DNA from: Kitasatospora cinereorecta
Lineage (GTDB): Bacteria; Actinomycetota; Actinomycetes; Streptomycetales; Streptomycetaceae
DNA length: 64,000 nucleotides
Direction: 5' to 3'
Assembly (NCBI RefSeq): GCF_024172095.1
Contig: NZ_JAMZDX010000003.1
Location: forward strand, 567,001-631,000
Below are positions 17,736-26,652 of the stretch, one piece after another (position 1 is the first letter of the stretch; the number at the start of each line of letters is the position of its first letter). The position numbers and the translations under genes were made by a program. The notes beneath the pieces were generated by a model, which was not told the DNA's origin, did no database searches, and saw nothing but the letters and a program-made list of their open reading frames with translations.

Positions 17736-18545
17736 GTGCCTCCTGAGAAGCTGCCCGCGGCCCTGACCGCCCCGAAGACCCGCGCCCTGGCGATCTGCTC
17801 CGTGCTGGTGGGCGTGCTGCTCGCGGTCGGGATCTTCGTTCCGCTGCCGTTCACGCTCACCGAGCCGGGCGTCACCGCGGACACCCTCGGCAGCTACCAG
17901 GGCAAGCAGGTCATCACCATCAGCGGGGCGCCCGTGCGCACCACCAGCGGGCAGCTGCGGGCCACCACCATCTCGGCCACCAACCCGGACCAGAAGCTCA
18001 GCCTGTGGCGCTCGCTGCAGGCCTGGGCCGACCCGAACGAGGCCCTGCTGCCCACCGACGCGGTCTACCCGCACTCCGACCCGGTCAAGGCGCAGCAGGA
18101 GACCCAGCAGCAGATGACCGAGTCGCAGGACAGCGCGACCACGGCGGCGCTGGCCTACCTCCACCTGTCGCCGGACCAGGTCAAGGTGACCATCGACCTC
18201 GGCGACATCGGCGGCCCCAGCGCCGGGCAGATGCTGGCGCTCGGGATCATCGACAAGCTGGCCGGCGACGGCAAGGGCGGCGACCTGACCGGCGGCAAGG
18301 TGATCGCCGGCACCGGCACGGTGGACCCCGACGGCCGGGTCGGCGCGGTGGGCGGTGTCCCGCTGAAGACCCAGGGGGCGGCGCGGGACGGGGCGACCGT
18401 CTTCCTGCTGCCGCTCGGCGAGTGCTCCGAGGCCAAGGTGAACACCCCGGCCGGCCTGCGCCTGGTGCCGGTGGAGACCCTCAGCGACGCGGTGGCCGCG
18501 CTGACCGCGCTGAGCACCGGCAGCGGCGAGGTGCCGCACTGCTGA
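17736..18545 (+). CDS. Membrane-anchored Lon-like (S16) serine protease
   Basis: The 269-residue protein has one N-terminal transmembrane helix (LAICSVLVGVLLAVGIFVPL) and an extracytoplasmic region ending in an S16-type domain. GDIGGPSAGQM holds the catalytic serine, and the basic partner is probably Lys in GVPLKTQGA. Typical homologues also have a PDZ module between helix and protease; that part (residues about 50-140) is divergent here. Its substrate is unknown. No ribosome site is seen; GTG 17736 would be leaderless. ATG 17727 is the alternative start. Confidence 0.75.
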   Translation: MPPEKLPAALTAPKTRALAICSVLVGVLLAVGIFVPLPFTLTEPGVTADTLGSYQGKQVITISGAPVRTTSGQLRATTISATNPDQKLSLWRSLQAWADPNEALLPTDAVYPHSDPVKAQQETQQQMTESQDSATTAALAYLHLSPDQVKVTIDLGDIGGPSAGQMLALGIIDKLAGDGKGGDLTGGKVIAGTGTVDPDGRVGAVGGVPLKTQGAARDGATVFLLPLGECSEAKVNTPAGLRLVPVETLSDAVAALTALSTGSGEVPHC

Positions 18546-18582
18546 GACCGGACCGCGCCCGGCTGTTCGGCGTTGCTCGGCG

Positions 18583-19065
18583 CTACTCGCCGGAGGCCTG
18601 CTCGACCAGCGGCAGGACCCGGTAGGGCACCGGGTTCTCCAGGGCGATCGCGGTGGACGCCCGGACGATGCCGTCGAAGCCCACCACCCGGTCGATCACC
18701 CGCTGCAGGTCGGCGTTGGACCGGGCCACGATCCGCACCAGCATGTCGCCGTGGCCGGTGATGGTGTGCAGCTCCAGCACCTCCGGCACCGCCGCCAGGT
18801 GCGCCCGGACGTCCATGCCCTGGCCCTGCGAGATCTCCAGCGTGGCGAAGGCGGTCACCGGGTAGCCGAGCGCGGCCGGATCCACCTGGGGGGCGAAACC
18901 GCCGATCACCCCGCGCGCCTGCAGCCGGTCGAGCCGGGCCTGCACGGTGCCCCGGGCGACCTGCAGCCGCCGCGAGCACTCCAGTACGCCGATTCTCGGC
19001 TCCTCGCTGAGAAGTCTGATCAACTTGCCGTCGAGCGCGTCGATGGCGTCGGTGGGGGAGTGCAC
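18583..19065 (-). CDS. Lrp/AsnC-family transcriptional regulator
   Basis: A 160-residue feast/famine regulator with a helix-turn-helix at residues about 10-60 (IDALDGKLIRLLSEEPRIGV, RRLQVARGTVQARLDRL) and a C-terminal RAM ligand-binding domain (LEISQGQGMDVRAHL, VLELHTITGHGDMLVRI). GTG 19065 has GGAG five bases upstream. It is divergent from an HPPD-like gene. In Streptomyces an AsnC regulator sits beside hpd, so it probably senses an aromatic amino acid and controls tyrosine breakdown there. Confidence 0.88.
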   Translation of the reverse strand: MHSPTDAIDALDGKLIRLLSEEPRIGVLECSRRLQVARGTVQARLDRLQARGVIGGFAPQVDPAALGYPVTAFATLEISQGQGMDVRAHLAAVPEVLELHTITGHGDMLVRIVARSNADLQRVIDRVVGFDGIVRASTAIALENPVPYRVLPLVEQASGE

Positions 19066-19245
19066 GGCGGCTCCGTCCGGTGGGCAATCTGTCCAGCTGC
19101 ACCCGCCATTTTCCGGCCCCGCGGCACAGCTTGCCCAGGAGGAAACGGAACAGTTGCGCATCGATCCGACGGCCGTCACGCTCCTGCACACCCCGCGGTG
19201 CGGGCCCCCACACCGGGCCGCGGGGCCACCCTGGGGAGGGACCGC

Positions 19246-19692
19246 GTGACCGACATCTTCACCGCGCCGCTCGGCGCCCCCGACCTCGACCGCGACCTGT
19301 TCGAGCCCTTCGCCGGGCCCGACGCCATGATCCTCGCCGTACCCGATCCGGCCGCCTGCGCCCGGTACTACCGCGGCGCACTGGCCCTGCGCTGTACCGC
19401 CCACCACCCCGGGCTCGGCGCGTACCTGATGGAGGGCGGCGGCCTGCGCTGCCTGCTCACCCCCGGCACCGGCGGCCTGGTCGACCTCTCGCTGCGGGTC
19501 GACGACGGCTACGCCGCGTACGACTACGCGGTCGACCGCGGGGCACGCTCCATCACCGAGCCGTACGAGCTCGGCGACCGCTACGGCACCGTGGTGCTCG
19601 CCACGGTGGGGGTGGGGTCGACCCGGCACACCCTGGTCGACCGGTCCTGCTACAGCGGGCCCTATCTGCCCGGCTACCGCAGCGTGCCGTGA
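19246..19692 (+). CDS. Half-length 4-hydroxyphenylpyruvate dioxygenase-like VOC protein
   Basis: The 148-residue protein matches only the N-terminal half of HPPD: a start like DLFEPFAGPDAMILAV, the YYRGALALRC helix, GARSITEPYELGDRYGTVVL, TRHTLVDR and GPYLPGY. An internal loop is also shortened. The three metal ligands of HPPD (two His and one Glu) lie in the missing C-terminal half, so it cannot carry out the homogentisate-forming reaction. The frame is intact with a good GGGAGGG ribosome site and GTG 19246, and the Lrp regulator normally next to hpd is kept. It may be a relic or a binding protein reusing the domain. Confidence 0.75.
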   Translation: MTDIFTAPLGAPDLDRDLFEPFAGPDAMILAVPDPAACARYYRGALALRCTAHHPGLGAYLMEGGGLRCLLTPGTGGLVDLSLRVDDGYAAYDYAVDRGARSITEPYELGDRYGTVVLATVGVGSTRHTLVDRSCYSGPYLPGYRSVP

Positions 19693-19719
19693 TCGGCGCA
19701 GTCGGTATGACCGCCCGGG

Positions 19720-20268
19720 TCAGCCGGGGACGGTCTGGACGTCCGGCGGGTGCCCGTTCCAGGTGACGAAGACCGAACTGGTCCGGCCGCCCTGCGAGAA
19801 GTCGATCCGCATCCACTGGTCGCCGTGCCAGATCTGCATCTGCCAGCCCGAGTCGGGCGTCGCGGTGACCAGCTCCGCGTGGTCCGGGCGCAGGTCCAGG
19901 GCGACCCGGCCGCCCGGCAGCGCGTAGCTGTGCAGCGAGGTGGTCGGCGACGGCTTGGTGGCACCCGCGGGCGGGGGCTGCGCGGTGGTGGCGGAGGCCC
20001 GGCCCGGCGAGGGGCCGGCCGGCGTGGCCGCCTGCGTGGCGGCGGTCGCCGACGCCGGGGCGGCCGGGGACTCGCCGCCGACCGTTCCGGTCGCCGTGCC
20101 CGGCTCGCGGTCGTCGGCGGCGGTGGCGGTCGGCGAGGGCAGCGGCACCGCCACCGGCTGCTCGAACACCGTGTCGGCCAGCACCGCGTGCACGCCCAGC
20201 CAGGACAGCGCCACCGCCGCCCCGGTGGCCGCAGCCCACGCGCCCAGTTGCACCAATTGGCTCCGCAT
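19720..20268 (-). CDS. Hypothetical membrane-anchored secreted protein
   Basis: A 182-residue protein with an N-terminal hydrophobic helix (LGAWAAATGAAVALSWLGVHAVLA), a Ser/Thr/Ala/Pro-rich linker (residues about 40-110) and a compact C-terminal domain (GGRVALDLRPDHAELVTATP, GWQMQIWHGDQWMRIDF). No function is recognised. It is divergent from a two-component system 155 bp away, so it may be its target or its accessory sensor; this is inference from position only. Confidence 0.7.
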   Translation of the reverse strand: MRSQLVQLGAWAAATGAAVALSWLGVHAVLADTVFEQPVAVPLPSPTATAADDREPGTATGTVGGESPAAPASATAATQAATPAGPSPGRASATTAQPPPAGATKPSPTTSLHSYALPGGRVALDLRPDHAELVTATPDSGWQMQIWHGDQWMRIDFSQGGRTSSVFVTWNGHPPDVQTVPG

Positions 20269-20423
20269 CGCGGGCCATCCTGCCGCATCCCGGCCCCGGG
20301 CAGGTCAGCGCCCCTGGTGATCGGAAGAAACGTTGCGAAAAAAGGTCCGAACCGGGCCGTATCTCCACCCGGTGCCCCCCGAGGTACAGACCATTCGGGC
20401 GGGATGCCGTACCGTGCAGCCCC

Positions 20424-21128
20424 ATGGCAACTGTGCTCGTGGTCGAGGACGACCCCTTCGTACGATCCGCCCTCATCCGCCACCTGTCCGAGTCCGGCCA
20501 TGCGGTGCGCAGCGTCGGTACGGCCCTGGAGGCGTTGCGCGAAGTCGCCCAGGTCGGCTGCGACCTGGTCATCCTCGACCTCGGCCTGCCCGACCTGGAC
20601 GGCAGCGAGGCGCTGAAGATGATCCGCGGCCTCACCAACGTCCCGGTGATCATCTCCACCGCGCGGGACGACGAGGCCGAGATCGTCCGGCTGCTCAACG
20701 ACGGCGCCGACGACTACCTGGTGAAACCGTTCTCCGGTGAGCATCTGACGGCCCGGATGACGGCCGTGCTGCGCCGGCTCGGCGGCGGCGCGGTGAGCGC
20801 TCCGCAGGTGCTCAGGGTCGGCGGGCTGGCGATCGACCCGCAGCGCCGCGAGGCGGTGCTCGACGGCCGGGCCCTCGACCTGACCCGCCGTGAGTTCGAC
20901 CTGCTGGCCTTCCTCGCCGCCCGGCCCGGCGTGGTGGTGCCGCGCAAGGAGATCCTCGCCGAGGTCTGGCGGCAGACGTACGGCGGCGACCAGACCATCG
21001 ACGTCCACCTGTCGTGGCTGCGCCGCAAGCTCGGCGAGACCGCCTCCAACCCGCGCTACCTGCACACCGTGCGCGGGGTGGGGGTGCGGCTGGAGGCGCC
21101 CGCCGGTCCGGTCGGGTGCACCACGTGA
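20424..21128 (+). CDS. OmpR/PhoB-family response regulator
   Basis: The 234-residue protein has a receiver domain at residues 1-120, with VVEDDPF acidic residues, the phosphoacceptor Asp in LVILDLGLPD, and Lys in YLVKPFS. The C-terminal winged helix is of PhoB type (LTRREFDLLAFLAARPG, TIDVHLSWLRRKLGE, YLHTVRGVGVRLE). ATG 20424 is probably leaderless, with TACCGT at 20410-20415. Its stop overlaps the histidine kinase GTG. The signal is not known. Confidence 0.92.
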   Translation: MATVLVVEDDPFVRSALIRHLSESGHAVRSVGTALEALREVAQVGCDLVILDLGLPDLDGSEALKMIRGLTNVPVIISTARDDEAEIVRLLNDGADDYLVKPFSGEHLTARMTAVLRRLGGGAVSAPQVLRVGGLAIDPQRREAVLDGRALDLTRREFDLLAFLAARPGVVVPRKEILAEVWRQTYGGDQTIDVHLSWLRRKLGETASNPRYLHTVRGVGVRLEAPAGPVGCTT

Positions 21129-22534
21129 GCCGGCCGCGGGGGGCCGGCCGCTCGCTGCGCTGGGCGCTGGTCAAGGCCGCCATCGCCGGCACCGTGATGG
21201 TCGCGCTGGCCTTCCTGATCCCGCTCGGGCTGATGGTCCAGCAGACCGCCCGCGACCGGGCCTTCACCGCCGCCGAACGACAGGCCGCCGCGATCGGACC
21301 GGCCCTGGCGATCACCACCGAGCAGGACGCCATCGCCCGGGCCCTCGCCTCCACCGACGCCGGCGCCCAGGGACGGATCGCCGTCCACCTGCCGAGCGGC
21401 GCCGCGGTCGGCGACCCCCGGGTCACCGCCGCCGACCTCTCCGCCGCCGTCGAGCACGGCCGGGCCGGCACCGTCGGCGCCCCCGGCGGCTACGCCCTGC
21501 TCCAGCCCGTCGCGGTCGACGACGGCAGGGTCGCCGTGGTCGAGGTGTACGTCGCCGAACGCGACCTCAGCCACGGGGTCGGCACCGCCTGGCTGGTGCT
21601 CTCCGGCGTCGCCCTCGCGCTGGTCGCCATCTCGGTGACGGTCGCCGACCGGATGGGCGCCCGGATCGTCGGCTCCGCCCGCCGCCTCGCCGCCGCCGCC
21701 CGGTCACTCGGCTCCGGCAACCTGGCCGTCCGGGTCCCGGTCGAAGGCCGGAGCGCCGCCGGCGCCCCCGCCGAACTGCTGGAGGCCGGCCACGCCTTCA
21801 ACGCCATGGCCGACCGGGTGGTCCGCCTGCTCGCCGCCGAACGCGAACTCGCCGCCGACCTCTCCCACCGGCTGCGCACCCCGCTCACCGTGCTGCGGCT
21901 CAATGCCGCCTCGCTCGGCGACGGCGACGCGGCCGACGCCACCCGGCACGCCGTCGCCCAACTCGAGCGCGAGGTCGACCAGATCATCCGCACCGCCCGC
22001 CACGACCGGGACGACACCCCGCCGGTGGTGATCGGCTGCGACGCGGTCGAGGTGATCCGCGAACGGGTCGGCTTCTGGTCCGCGCTCGCCGAGGACGAGG
22101 GCCGCGCCTGGCAGCTGGCCGGCGCCGACGGCCCCGCCCCCGTACCCGTCCAGCGCGGCGACCTGGCCGCCGCCGTGGACGCGCTGCTCGGCAACGTCTT
22201 CCGGCACACCACGCTCGGCACCGCCTTCTCGGTCGACCTGCTCACCACCGAGAGCTCGGTGATCGTCCTGGTCGGCGACGCGGGCCCGGGCTTCACCGAC
22301 CCCGACGCCGCGATCGAACGCGGCGCAGGCCACGGCGGCGAGGGCTCCACCGGCCTCGGGCTGGACATCGTCCGCAAGCTCGCCGAGGCCACCGGCGGCG
22401 ACATGGCGCTCGGCCGCTCCGCCGTGCTCGGCGGCGCCGAGATCCGCCTGCGCCTGCGCACCCGCCCCGACGACGGTGGGCCGCCCCGGCAGTCCCGGCG
22501 GCGGCTCTCCCGCGGACGGGCCGCGAACGGCTGA
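21125..22534 (+). CDS. Sensor histidine kinase
   Basis: A 469-residue membrane kinase. It has a first helix at about 13-35, an extracytoplasmic sensor of about 110 residues, and a second helix near 155-180. Next come a HAMP linker (GSARRLAAAARSLGSGNLAV), the H box DLSHRLRTPL with the phosphorylated His, and an ATPase domain (N box GNVFRHTTLG, G1 GDAGPGF, G2 GEGSTGLGLDIV). GTG 21125 overlaps the response regulator stop as GTGA. The cognate partner is the gene just upstream. The sensor domain belongs to no family I can name. Confidence 0.92.
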   Translation: MSRPRGAGRSLRWALVKAAIAGTVMVALAFLIPLGLMVQQTARDRAFTAAERQAAAIGPALAITTEQDAIARALASTDAGAQGRIAVHLPSGAAVGDPRVTAADLSAAVEHGRAGTVGAPGGYALLQPVAVDDGRVAVVEVYVAERDLSHGVGTAWLVLSGVALALVAISVTVADRMGARIVGSARRLAAAARSLGSGNLAVRVPVEGRSAAGAPAELLEAGHAFNAMADRVVRLLAAERELAADLSHRLRTPLTVLRLNAASLGDGDAADATRHAVAQLEREVDQIIRTARHDRDDTPPVVIGCDAVEVIRERVGFWSALAEDEGRAWQLAGADGPAPVPVQRGDLAAAVDALLGNVFRHTTLGTAFSVDLLTTESSVIVLVGDAGPGFTDPDAAIERGAGHGGEGSTGLGLDIVRKLAEATGGDMALGRSAVLGGAEIRLRLRTRPDDGGPPRQSRRRLSRGRAANG

Positions 22535-22541
22535 CGCGGGC

Positions 22542-22604
22542 CGCGGGCGGCTGACGGCACGTCGAGGGCAGCTGACGGCGCTTCGCGGGCGGCTGACGGT
22601 GCGT
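22542..22604. repeat. Three tandem copies of a 21-bp repeat
   Basis: Units 22542-22562, 22563-22583 and 22584-22604 share the pattern CGCGGGCGGCTGACGG plus a variable end. They lie just after the kinase stop and resemble the last coding bases of the kinase gene, suggesting local slippage duplication. The rest of the 276-bp gap to the chitinase holds no supported gene. Confidence 0.6.
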
Positions 22605-22810
22605 CGCGATTCGGGCCGGGTGGCGGGCCTCGCGGGTGAACGATCCGTGGAGAGCCGGGGGAGGCGGAGTCCCCTTCCTTAAGTCGTCCCTAAAGGCGGT
22701 CTACGCCTGGCTCAGCAGCCGATTTCCGGCCCCCGGCGGCCGCTAGCGTCGGCGTCGCCCGGGCACCCCGCCCCGGGAAGACGCTCGCTTTCCGCGGAGG
22801 TACGCCGAGC

Positions 22811-24340
22811 ATGACCAGCCAGCCCACCCGACGTGCAGGACACCGCCGCAGCCGCAAGGGTGTGGTGATCGGCGCCTCCGCCGTCGCCGCCGCGGTCGTC
22901 GCGGGCGGTGTCGTCGCCCTCGCGACCTCCGCCAGCGCCGCCTCCCTCGGCGCCGTCTACAGCCGCACCAGCAACTGGGAGAGCGGCTACACCGGCCAGT
23001 ACCTGGTGTCCAACTCCACGTCCTCCGCCATCGACGACTGGACGCTCAGCTTCGACCTCCCCGCAGGCGCCCAGATCTCCTCGCTCTGGAACGCCGGGTT
23101 CACCGCCTCCGGGCAGCACGTCACGGTCAAGCCGCAGGCCTGGAACAAGCGGATCGAGGCCGGCAAGTCGGTCGACATCGGCTTCGTCGTCCAGGGCGCG
23201 GGCGGTGCCCAGGCCGAGCCCGGCAACTGCCTGATCAACAACGTCTCCTGCGCCGCCGGTACCGGCCCCACCCCCGTCCCCTCGGGCCGGCCGACCACCC
23301 CGGCGCCCAGCCCCAGCGCCACCACCGCCTCGCCGAAGCCCAGCCCGACCAGCGCCTCGCCGACCGCGACGAAGACCACCCCGGCCCCGACCCCCACCGC
23401 CACCACGCCCGTCCCGACCGGCAGCGGCCGCTTCACCCCGTACGTCGACACCTCGCTCTACCCGGCGTTCGACCTGGTCGGCACCGCCAAGGCGAGCGGC
23501 GTGAAGACCTACAACCTCGCCTTCCTGGTCTCCGGCGGCGGCTGCACCCCCAAGTGGGGCGGGGTCACCGACCTCACCGCCGACGGCGTGGCCTCCCAGA
23601 TCGGCGCCCTGCGCGCCCTCGGCGGCGACGTCCGGGCCTCCTTCGGCGGCGCCAACGGCAGCGAACTGGCCCTCACCTGCACCTCGGCCGGCGACCTGGC
23701 CGCCGCCTACCAGAAGGCCGTCGACGCGTTCGGGCTGACCAAGCTCGACTTCGACATCGAGGGCGGCGCGATCGCCGACACCGGCGCCAACACCCGCCGC
23801 GCCCAGGCCATCGCCCAGCTGCAGAAGAACGCCGCCGCCAAGGGCAGGAGCCTGGACGTCTCCTTCACCCTGCCCGCCCTGCCCACCGGCCTGACCCAGG
23901 ACGGCGTCAACCTGGTCTCCGGCGCCAAGAACGCCGGTGTCGAGATCGGCGCGGTCAACATCATGGCCATGGACTTCGGCGACGGCGTCGCCCCGAACCC
24001 GCAGGGCCGGATGGGCAAGTACGCGATCGACGCGGCCACCGCCACCCAGGCCCAGATCAAGAGCGTGCTCGGCCTCTCCGACGCCGCCGCCTGGGCCAAG
24101 ACCGCGGTCACCCCGATGATCGGCGTCAACGACGTCTCCACCGAGGTCTTCACCGTCGCCGACGCCACCCAGCTCGCCGAATTCGCCAAGACCAAGCACC
24201 TCGCCTGGCTCGCCATGTGGTCCGGCACCCGCGACAAGGCCTGCCCCGGCGGCCCCAAGCAGTTCGCGGACGCCACCTGCAGCAGCATCGACCAGCAGCC
24301 GCTGGCCTTCACCAAGGCCTTCGGCGCGTACACCGGCTGA
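22811..24340 (+). CDS. Secreted chitinase: CBM2-type module plus GH18
   Basis: The 509-residue protein has a basic Sec-type signal (RKGVVIGASAVAAAVVAGG, cleavage near ATSASA). A cellulose/chitin-binding module of CBM2 type follows (residues about 45-150, with NWESGYTGQYLVSNS and a Cys pair). Then come a Pro/Thr/Ser linker (155-205) and a GH18 barrel (210-505). The catalytic segment is LDFDIEGG, giving the DxDxE core of GH18. It resembles small bacterial GH18 chitinases with a CGG near the C-terminus. It should degrade chitin outside the cell. CGGAGG before the ATG and a following terminator make it a single-gene unit. Confidence 0.88.
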   Translation: MTSQPTRRAGHRRSRKGVVIGASAVAAAVVAGGVVALATSASAASLGAVYSRTSNWESGYTGQYLVSNSTSSAIDDWTLSFDLPAGAQISSLWNAGFTASGQHVTVKPQAWNKRIEAGKSVDIGFVVQGAGGAQAEPGNCLINNVSCAAGTGPTPVPSGRPTTPAPSPSATTASPKPSPTSASPTATKTTPAPTPTATTPVPTGSGRFTPYVDTSLYPAFDLVGTAKASGVKTYNLAFLVSGGGCTPKWGGVTDLTADGVASQIGALRALGGDVRASFGGANGSELALTCTSAGDLAAAYQKAVDAFGLTKLDFDIEGGAIADTGANTRRAQAIAQLQKNAAAKGRSLDVSFTLPALPTGLTQDGVNLVSGAKNAGVEIGAVNIMAMDFGDGVAPNPQGRMGKYAIDAATATQAQIKSVLGLSDAAAWAKTAVTPMIGVNDVSTEVFTVADATQLAEFAKTKHLAWLAMWSGTRDKACPGGPKQFADATCSSIDQQPLAFTKAFGAYTG

Positions 24341-24356
24341 CCTCGTCAGCAGGACC

Positions 24357-24387
24357 GGCCCCCGGGGATCGCCGACCCCCGGGGGCC
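24357..24387. terminator. Hairpin terminator after chitinase
   Basis: GGCCCCCGGGG (24357-24367) pairs with CCCCGGGGGCC (24377-24387), loop of 9 nt, 17 bp past the chitinase stop. Confidence 0.75.
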
Positions 24388-24508
24388 GCCGTGCTGTGCC
24401 CCGGCCGGGTGGCAACCGCGACCGGTGGCGGGTCGGAGCAGGTCCGGTAGTGTCGGCTGCTGGCTGACCGGAGAACCCGGACGGGCCACCGGCGGACGGA
24501 GCAACACG

Positions 24509-25909
24509 GTGACAACGGCGCAAGAGGAACGCAGGACGCCCGAGCGGCGCCCCGAGCAGCCCCCTGCCACGGCAGGCCGGCGGCGCGTCCTCGGCTCACC
24601 CGGGCGGGCGCTCGGCGCCGCCGCGACCGCCGTCCGCGAAGCCCCGCGCCGCCCGATGGTCCTGGCCACCGCCCTGGCGCTGGTCTCCCTGCTCGCGTAC
24701 GCCACCGTCCGGCACTTCGTCGGCACCTCGATGGTCGACATGATCGTCTACCGGGCGGAGGGCGCCGCCGTCGCCCACGGCCAGGACCTCTACGCGCTGC
24801 GCGTCACCGAGTGGAACCTGCCCGCCACCTACCCGCCGTTCGCCGCCATGCTCTTCGTCCCGACCACCTGGTTCGGGATCGGCGTGCTGCGGGTCGCCAT
24901 CACCGCCGGCAACATCGCCCTGCTCGGACTGCTCGCCGCCCTCTCCTTCAAACTGGTCGGCTGGCCCGGGCGCCAGCTGCGCCCGGTCGGCGTGGTGCTG
25001 GTCGCCGGCCTCGGCGTCTGGCTGGAGCCGGTCTTCACCACCCTGCGCTACGGCCAGATCAACCTGGCGCTGGCCTGCCTCATCCTCTGGGACCTCACCC
25101 GCCCCGACGGCCGCCGCAGCAAGGGCATCGCCATCGGCATCGCCGCCGGCATCAAGCTCACCCCCGGCCTGTTCGCCGTCTACCTGCTGATCACCGGCCG
25201 GGTCCGGGCGGCCTTCACCGCCGGCCTCACCTTCCTCGCCACCTTCGCGCTCGGCGCGGCCGTCCTGCCGGACGCCACCTACGGCTTCTGGACCAAGTAC
25301 CTGTACGACTCCACCCGGGTCGGCAAGACCGTCATCGTCGACAACCAGTCGGTCCGCGGCGCCGTCGCCCGGCTGCTGCACGCCGAGAACCCCGGCCTGA
25401 CCGCCACCCTGCTCGGCGCCGCCGTCGCGGTCGCCGGACTCGCCGTCGCCGCCTGGGCCCACCGCAGCGCCCCGTGGGCGCCGCGCGCCGAGGCCTGGGG
25501 CGTGTGCGCCGCCGCCGTCACCGCCGTACTGATCTCCCCGATCAGCTGGACCCACCACTGGGTCTGGTGCGTGCCGATGCTCGTCCTGCTCGCGGCCGAG
25601 GCCGCGCACGAGCGTTCCCGGCCCGCCGCCGTCCGGCGCATGCGCTGGCGGCCCATCCTCGGGGCGACCGTGCTCGGCTTCCTCTCGTTCGCCATGTGGA
25701 TCGTCCCCCACAAGGGCGACCTCGACGAGCACCTGCCCGCGCTGCACCAGCTGCCCGCCTCGGTCTACCCCGTGATCGGCGTCTGCTTCCTGGCCGTCGC
25801 CGCGCTGCGGGTCCGCGCCCGACGGCGGGCGGCCGGCGAGCCGCTGGTCCGGCTGCCGCAGCAGCGCCCGGCGGAAGGCGAGTCGCAGAAGGCCCCCGCG
25901 GCCCGCTGA
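24509..25909 (+). CDS. GT87-family (DUF2029) membrane glycosyltransferase
   Basis: The 466-residue polytopic protein (about ten helices) belongs to the mannosyltransferase-like family that uses polyprenyl-phosphate sugars. Family features are SMVDMIVYRAEGAAVAHGQ with the acidic motif in the first loop, TYPPFAAMLFVP, RYGQINLAL, GIAAGIKLTPG, and ISPISWTHHWVW. It probably adds mannose or arabinose to a cell envelope glycan on the outer face of the membrane. GTG 24509 is chosen from the GGAG seven bases upstream; ATG 24425 would add 28 residues. No partner genes are adjacent. Confidence 0.85.
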   Translation: MTTAQEERRTPERRPEQPPATAGRRRVLGSPGRALGAAATAVREAPRRPMVLATALALVSLLAYATVRHFVGTSMVDMIVYRAEGAAVAHGQDLYALRVTEWNLPATYPPFAAMLFVPTTWFGIGVLRVAITAGNIALLGLLAALSFKLVGWPGRQLRPVGVVLVAGLGVWLEPVFTTLRYGQINLALACLILWDLTRPDGRRSKGIAIGIAAGIKLTPGLFAVYLLITGRVRAAFTAGLTFLATFALGAAVLPDATYGFWTKYLYDSTRVGKTVIVDNQSVRGAVARLLHAENPGLTATLLGAAVAVAGLAVAAWAHRSAPWAPRAEAWGVCAAAVTAVLISPISWTHHWVWCVPMLVLLAAEAAHERSRPAAVRRMRWRPILGATVLGFLSFAMWIVPHKGDLDEHLPALHQLPASVYPVIGVCFLAVAALRVRARRRAAGEPLVRLPQQRPAEGESQKAPAAR

Positions 25910-26012
25910 GACCGGCCCCGCCGGGAGGTACGGGTGGGGGGAACGTGGCAGGGGGTCGACGCCGTCGCTCGGGAGAGTGGCGGCGTCCGGTCCCGTCCGC
26001 GCGTCCGGGCGC

Positions 26013-26429
26013 TCACGCGAGCAGCTCGGCCAGCGAGCCGTCCAGGTCCAGCGCCGCCAGCTCCGCGCCCGGCGGCACCAGCCGGTGCGCCCGCTCCAGC
26101 CACGCCGCCACCGTCGCCAGCGGCGCCTCCAGCAGCGCGTCCCCGGCCGGCGAGCTCAGCGCCATGCACAGCACGCTGCGCCGTCCCGACCGCGTCGGCC
26201 AGATCCGCACGTCCCCCTGCCCGCACGGCCGGAACGTTCCCTCCACCAGCAACTCCCGGGCGAACACCCAGGTCACCGGCGTCCCGCTGTCCAGGTGGAA
26301 GGTGACGTACACCGCGAACGGGTCGTGACTCCCGTACGAGAGCCGGGCCGCCACCGGCACGCTGCGCTCCGGCGAGAGCACCAGATTGAGCTCCAACTCC
26401 TGCTCCACGACGCCCGTCGACTGTCCCAT
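26013..26429 (-). CDS. SsgA-like sporulation/cell division regulator (SALP)
   Basis: The 138-residue protein shows the family pattern: LSYGSHDPFAVYVTFHLDSG, VTWVFARELLVEGTFRPCG, GDVRIWPTRSG and LVPPGAEL. It is closer to the SsgB-type consensus than the protein at 13453-13920 because it keeps WVFARELL. AGAGGAAG precedes ATG 26429. SALPs control septum site selection and spore wall assembly; the paralogue cannot be assigned. The 223-bp gap upstream, shared with the RDD gene, should hold both promoters. Confidence 0.9.
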   Translation of the reverse strand: MGQSTGVVEQELELNLVLSPERSVPVAARLSYGSHDPFAVYVTFHLDSGTPVTWVFARELLVEGTFRPCGQGDVRIWPTRSGRRSVLCMALSSPAGDALLEAPLATVAAWLERAHRLVPPGAELAALDLDGSLAELLA

Positions 26430-26652
26430 GGCCGTACTTCCTCTCCGCGTTCCGCGTCGGCAGGGCCGCATCCCGACCCTTCGTCTGAAGAGAGGGTCTA
26501 GCGCGCGGACTCTTACACGCGTTTCGGAAGGACTCTTTTTCCGTTGAACCAGACTGGTGCGCGCCCTCCAGGCACTACCCTTTGTGACTGCCTCGCGACT
26601 CTCCGCTCGCACGCGCGTTCGTACTGGTGACGGCACGGGAAAGAAGTACGAC

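Noticed and set aside
19693..19719. Search for a frameshifted C-terminal half of HPPD after 19692
   Set aside because: Only 27 bp separate its stop from the next convergent gene, and no HPPD C-terminal blocks are present in any frame nearby.
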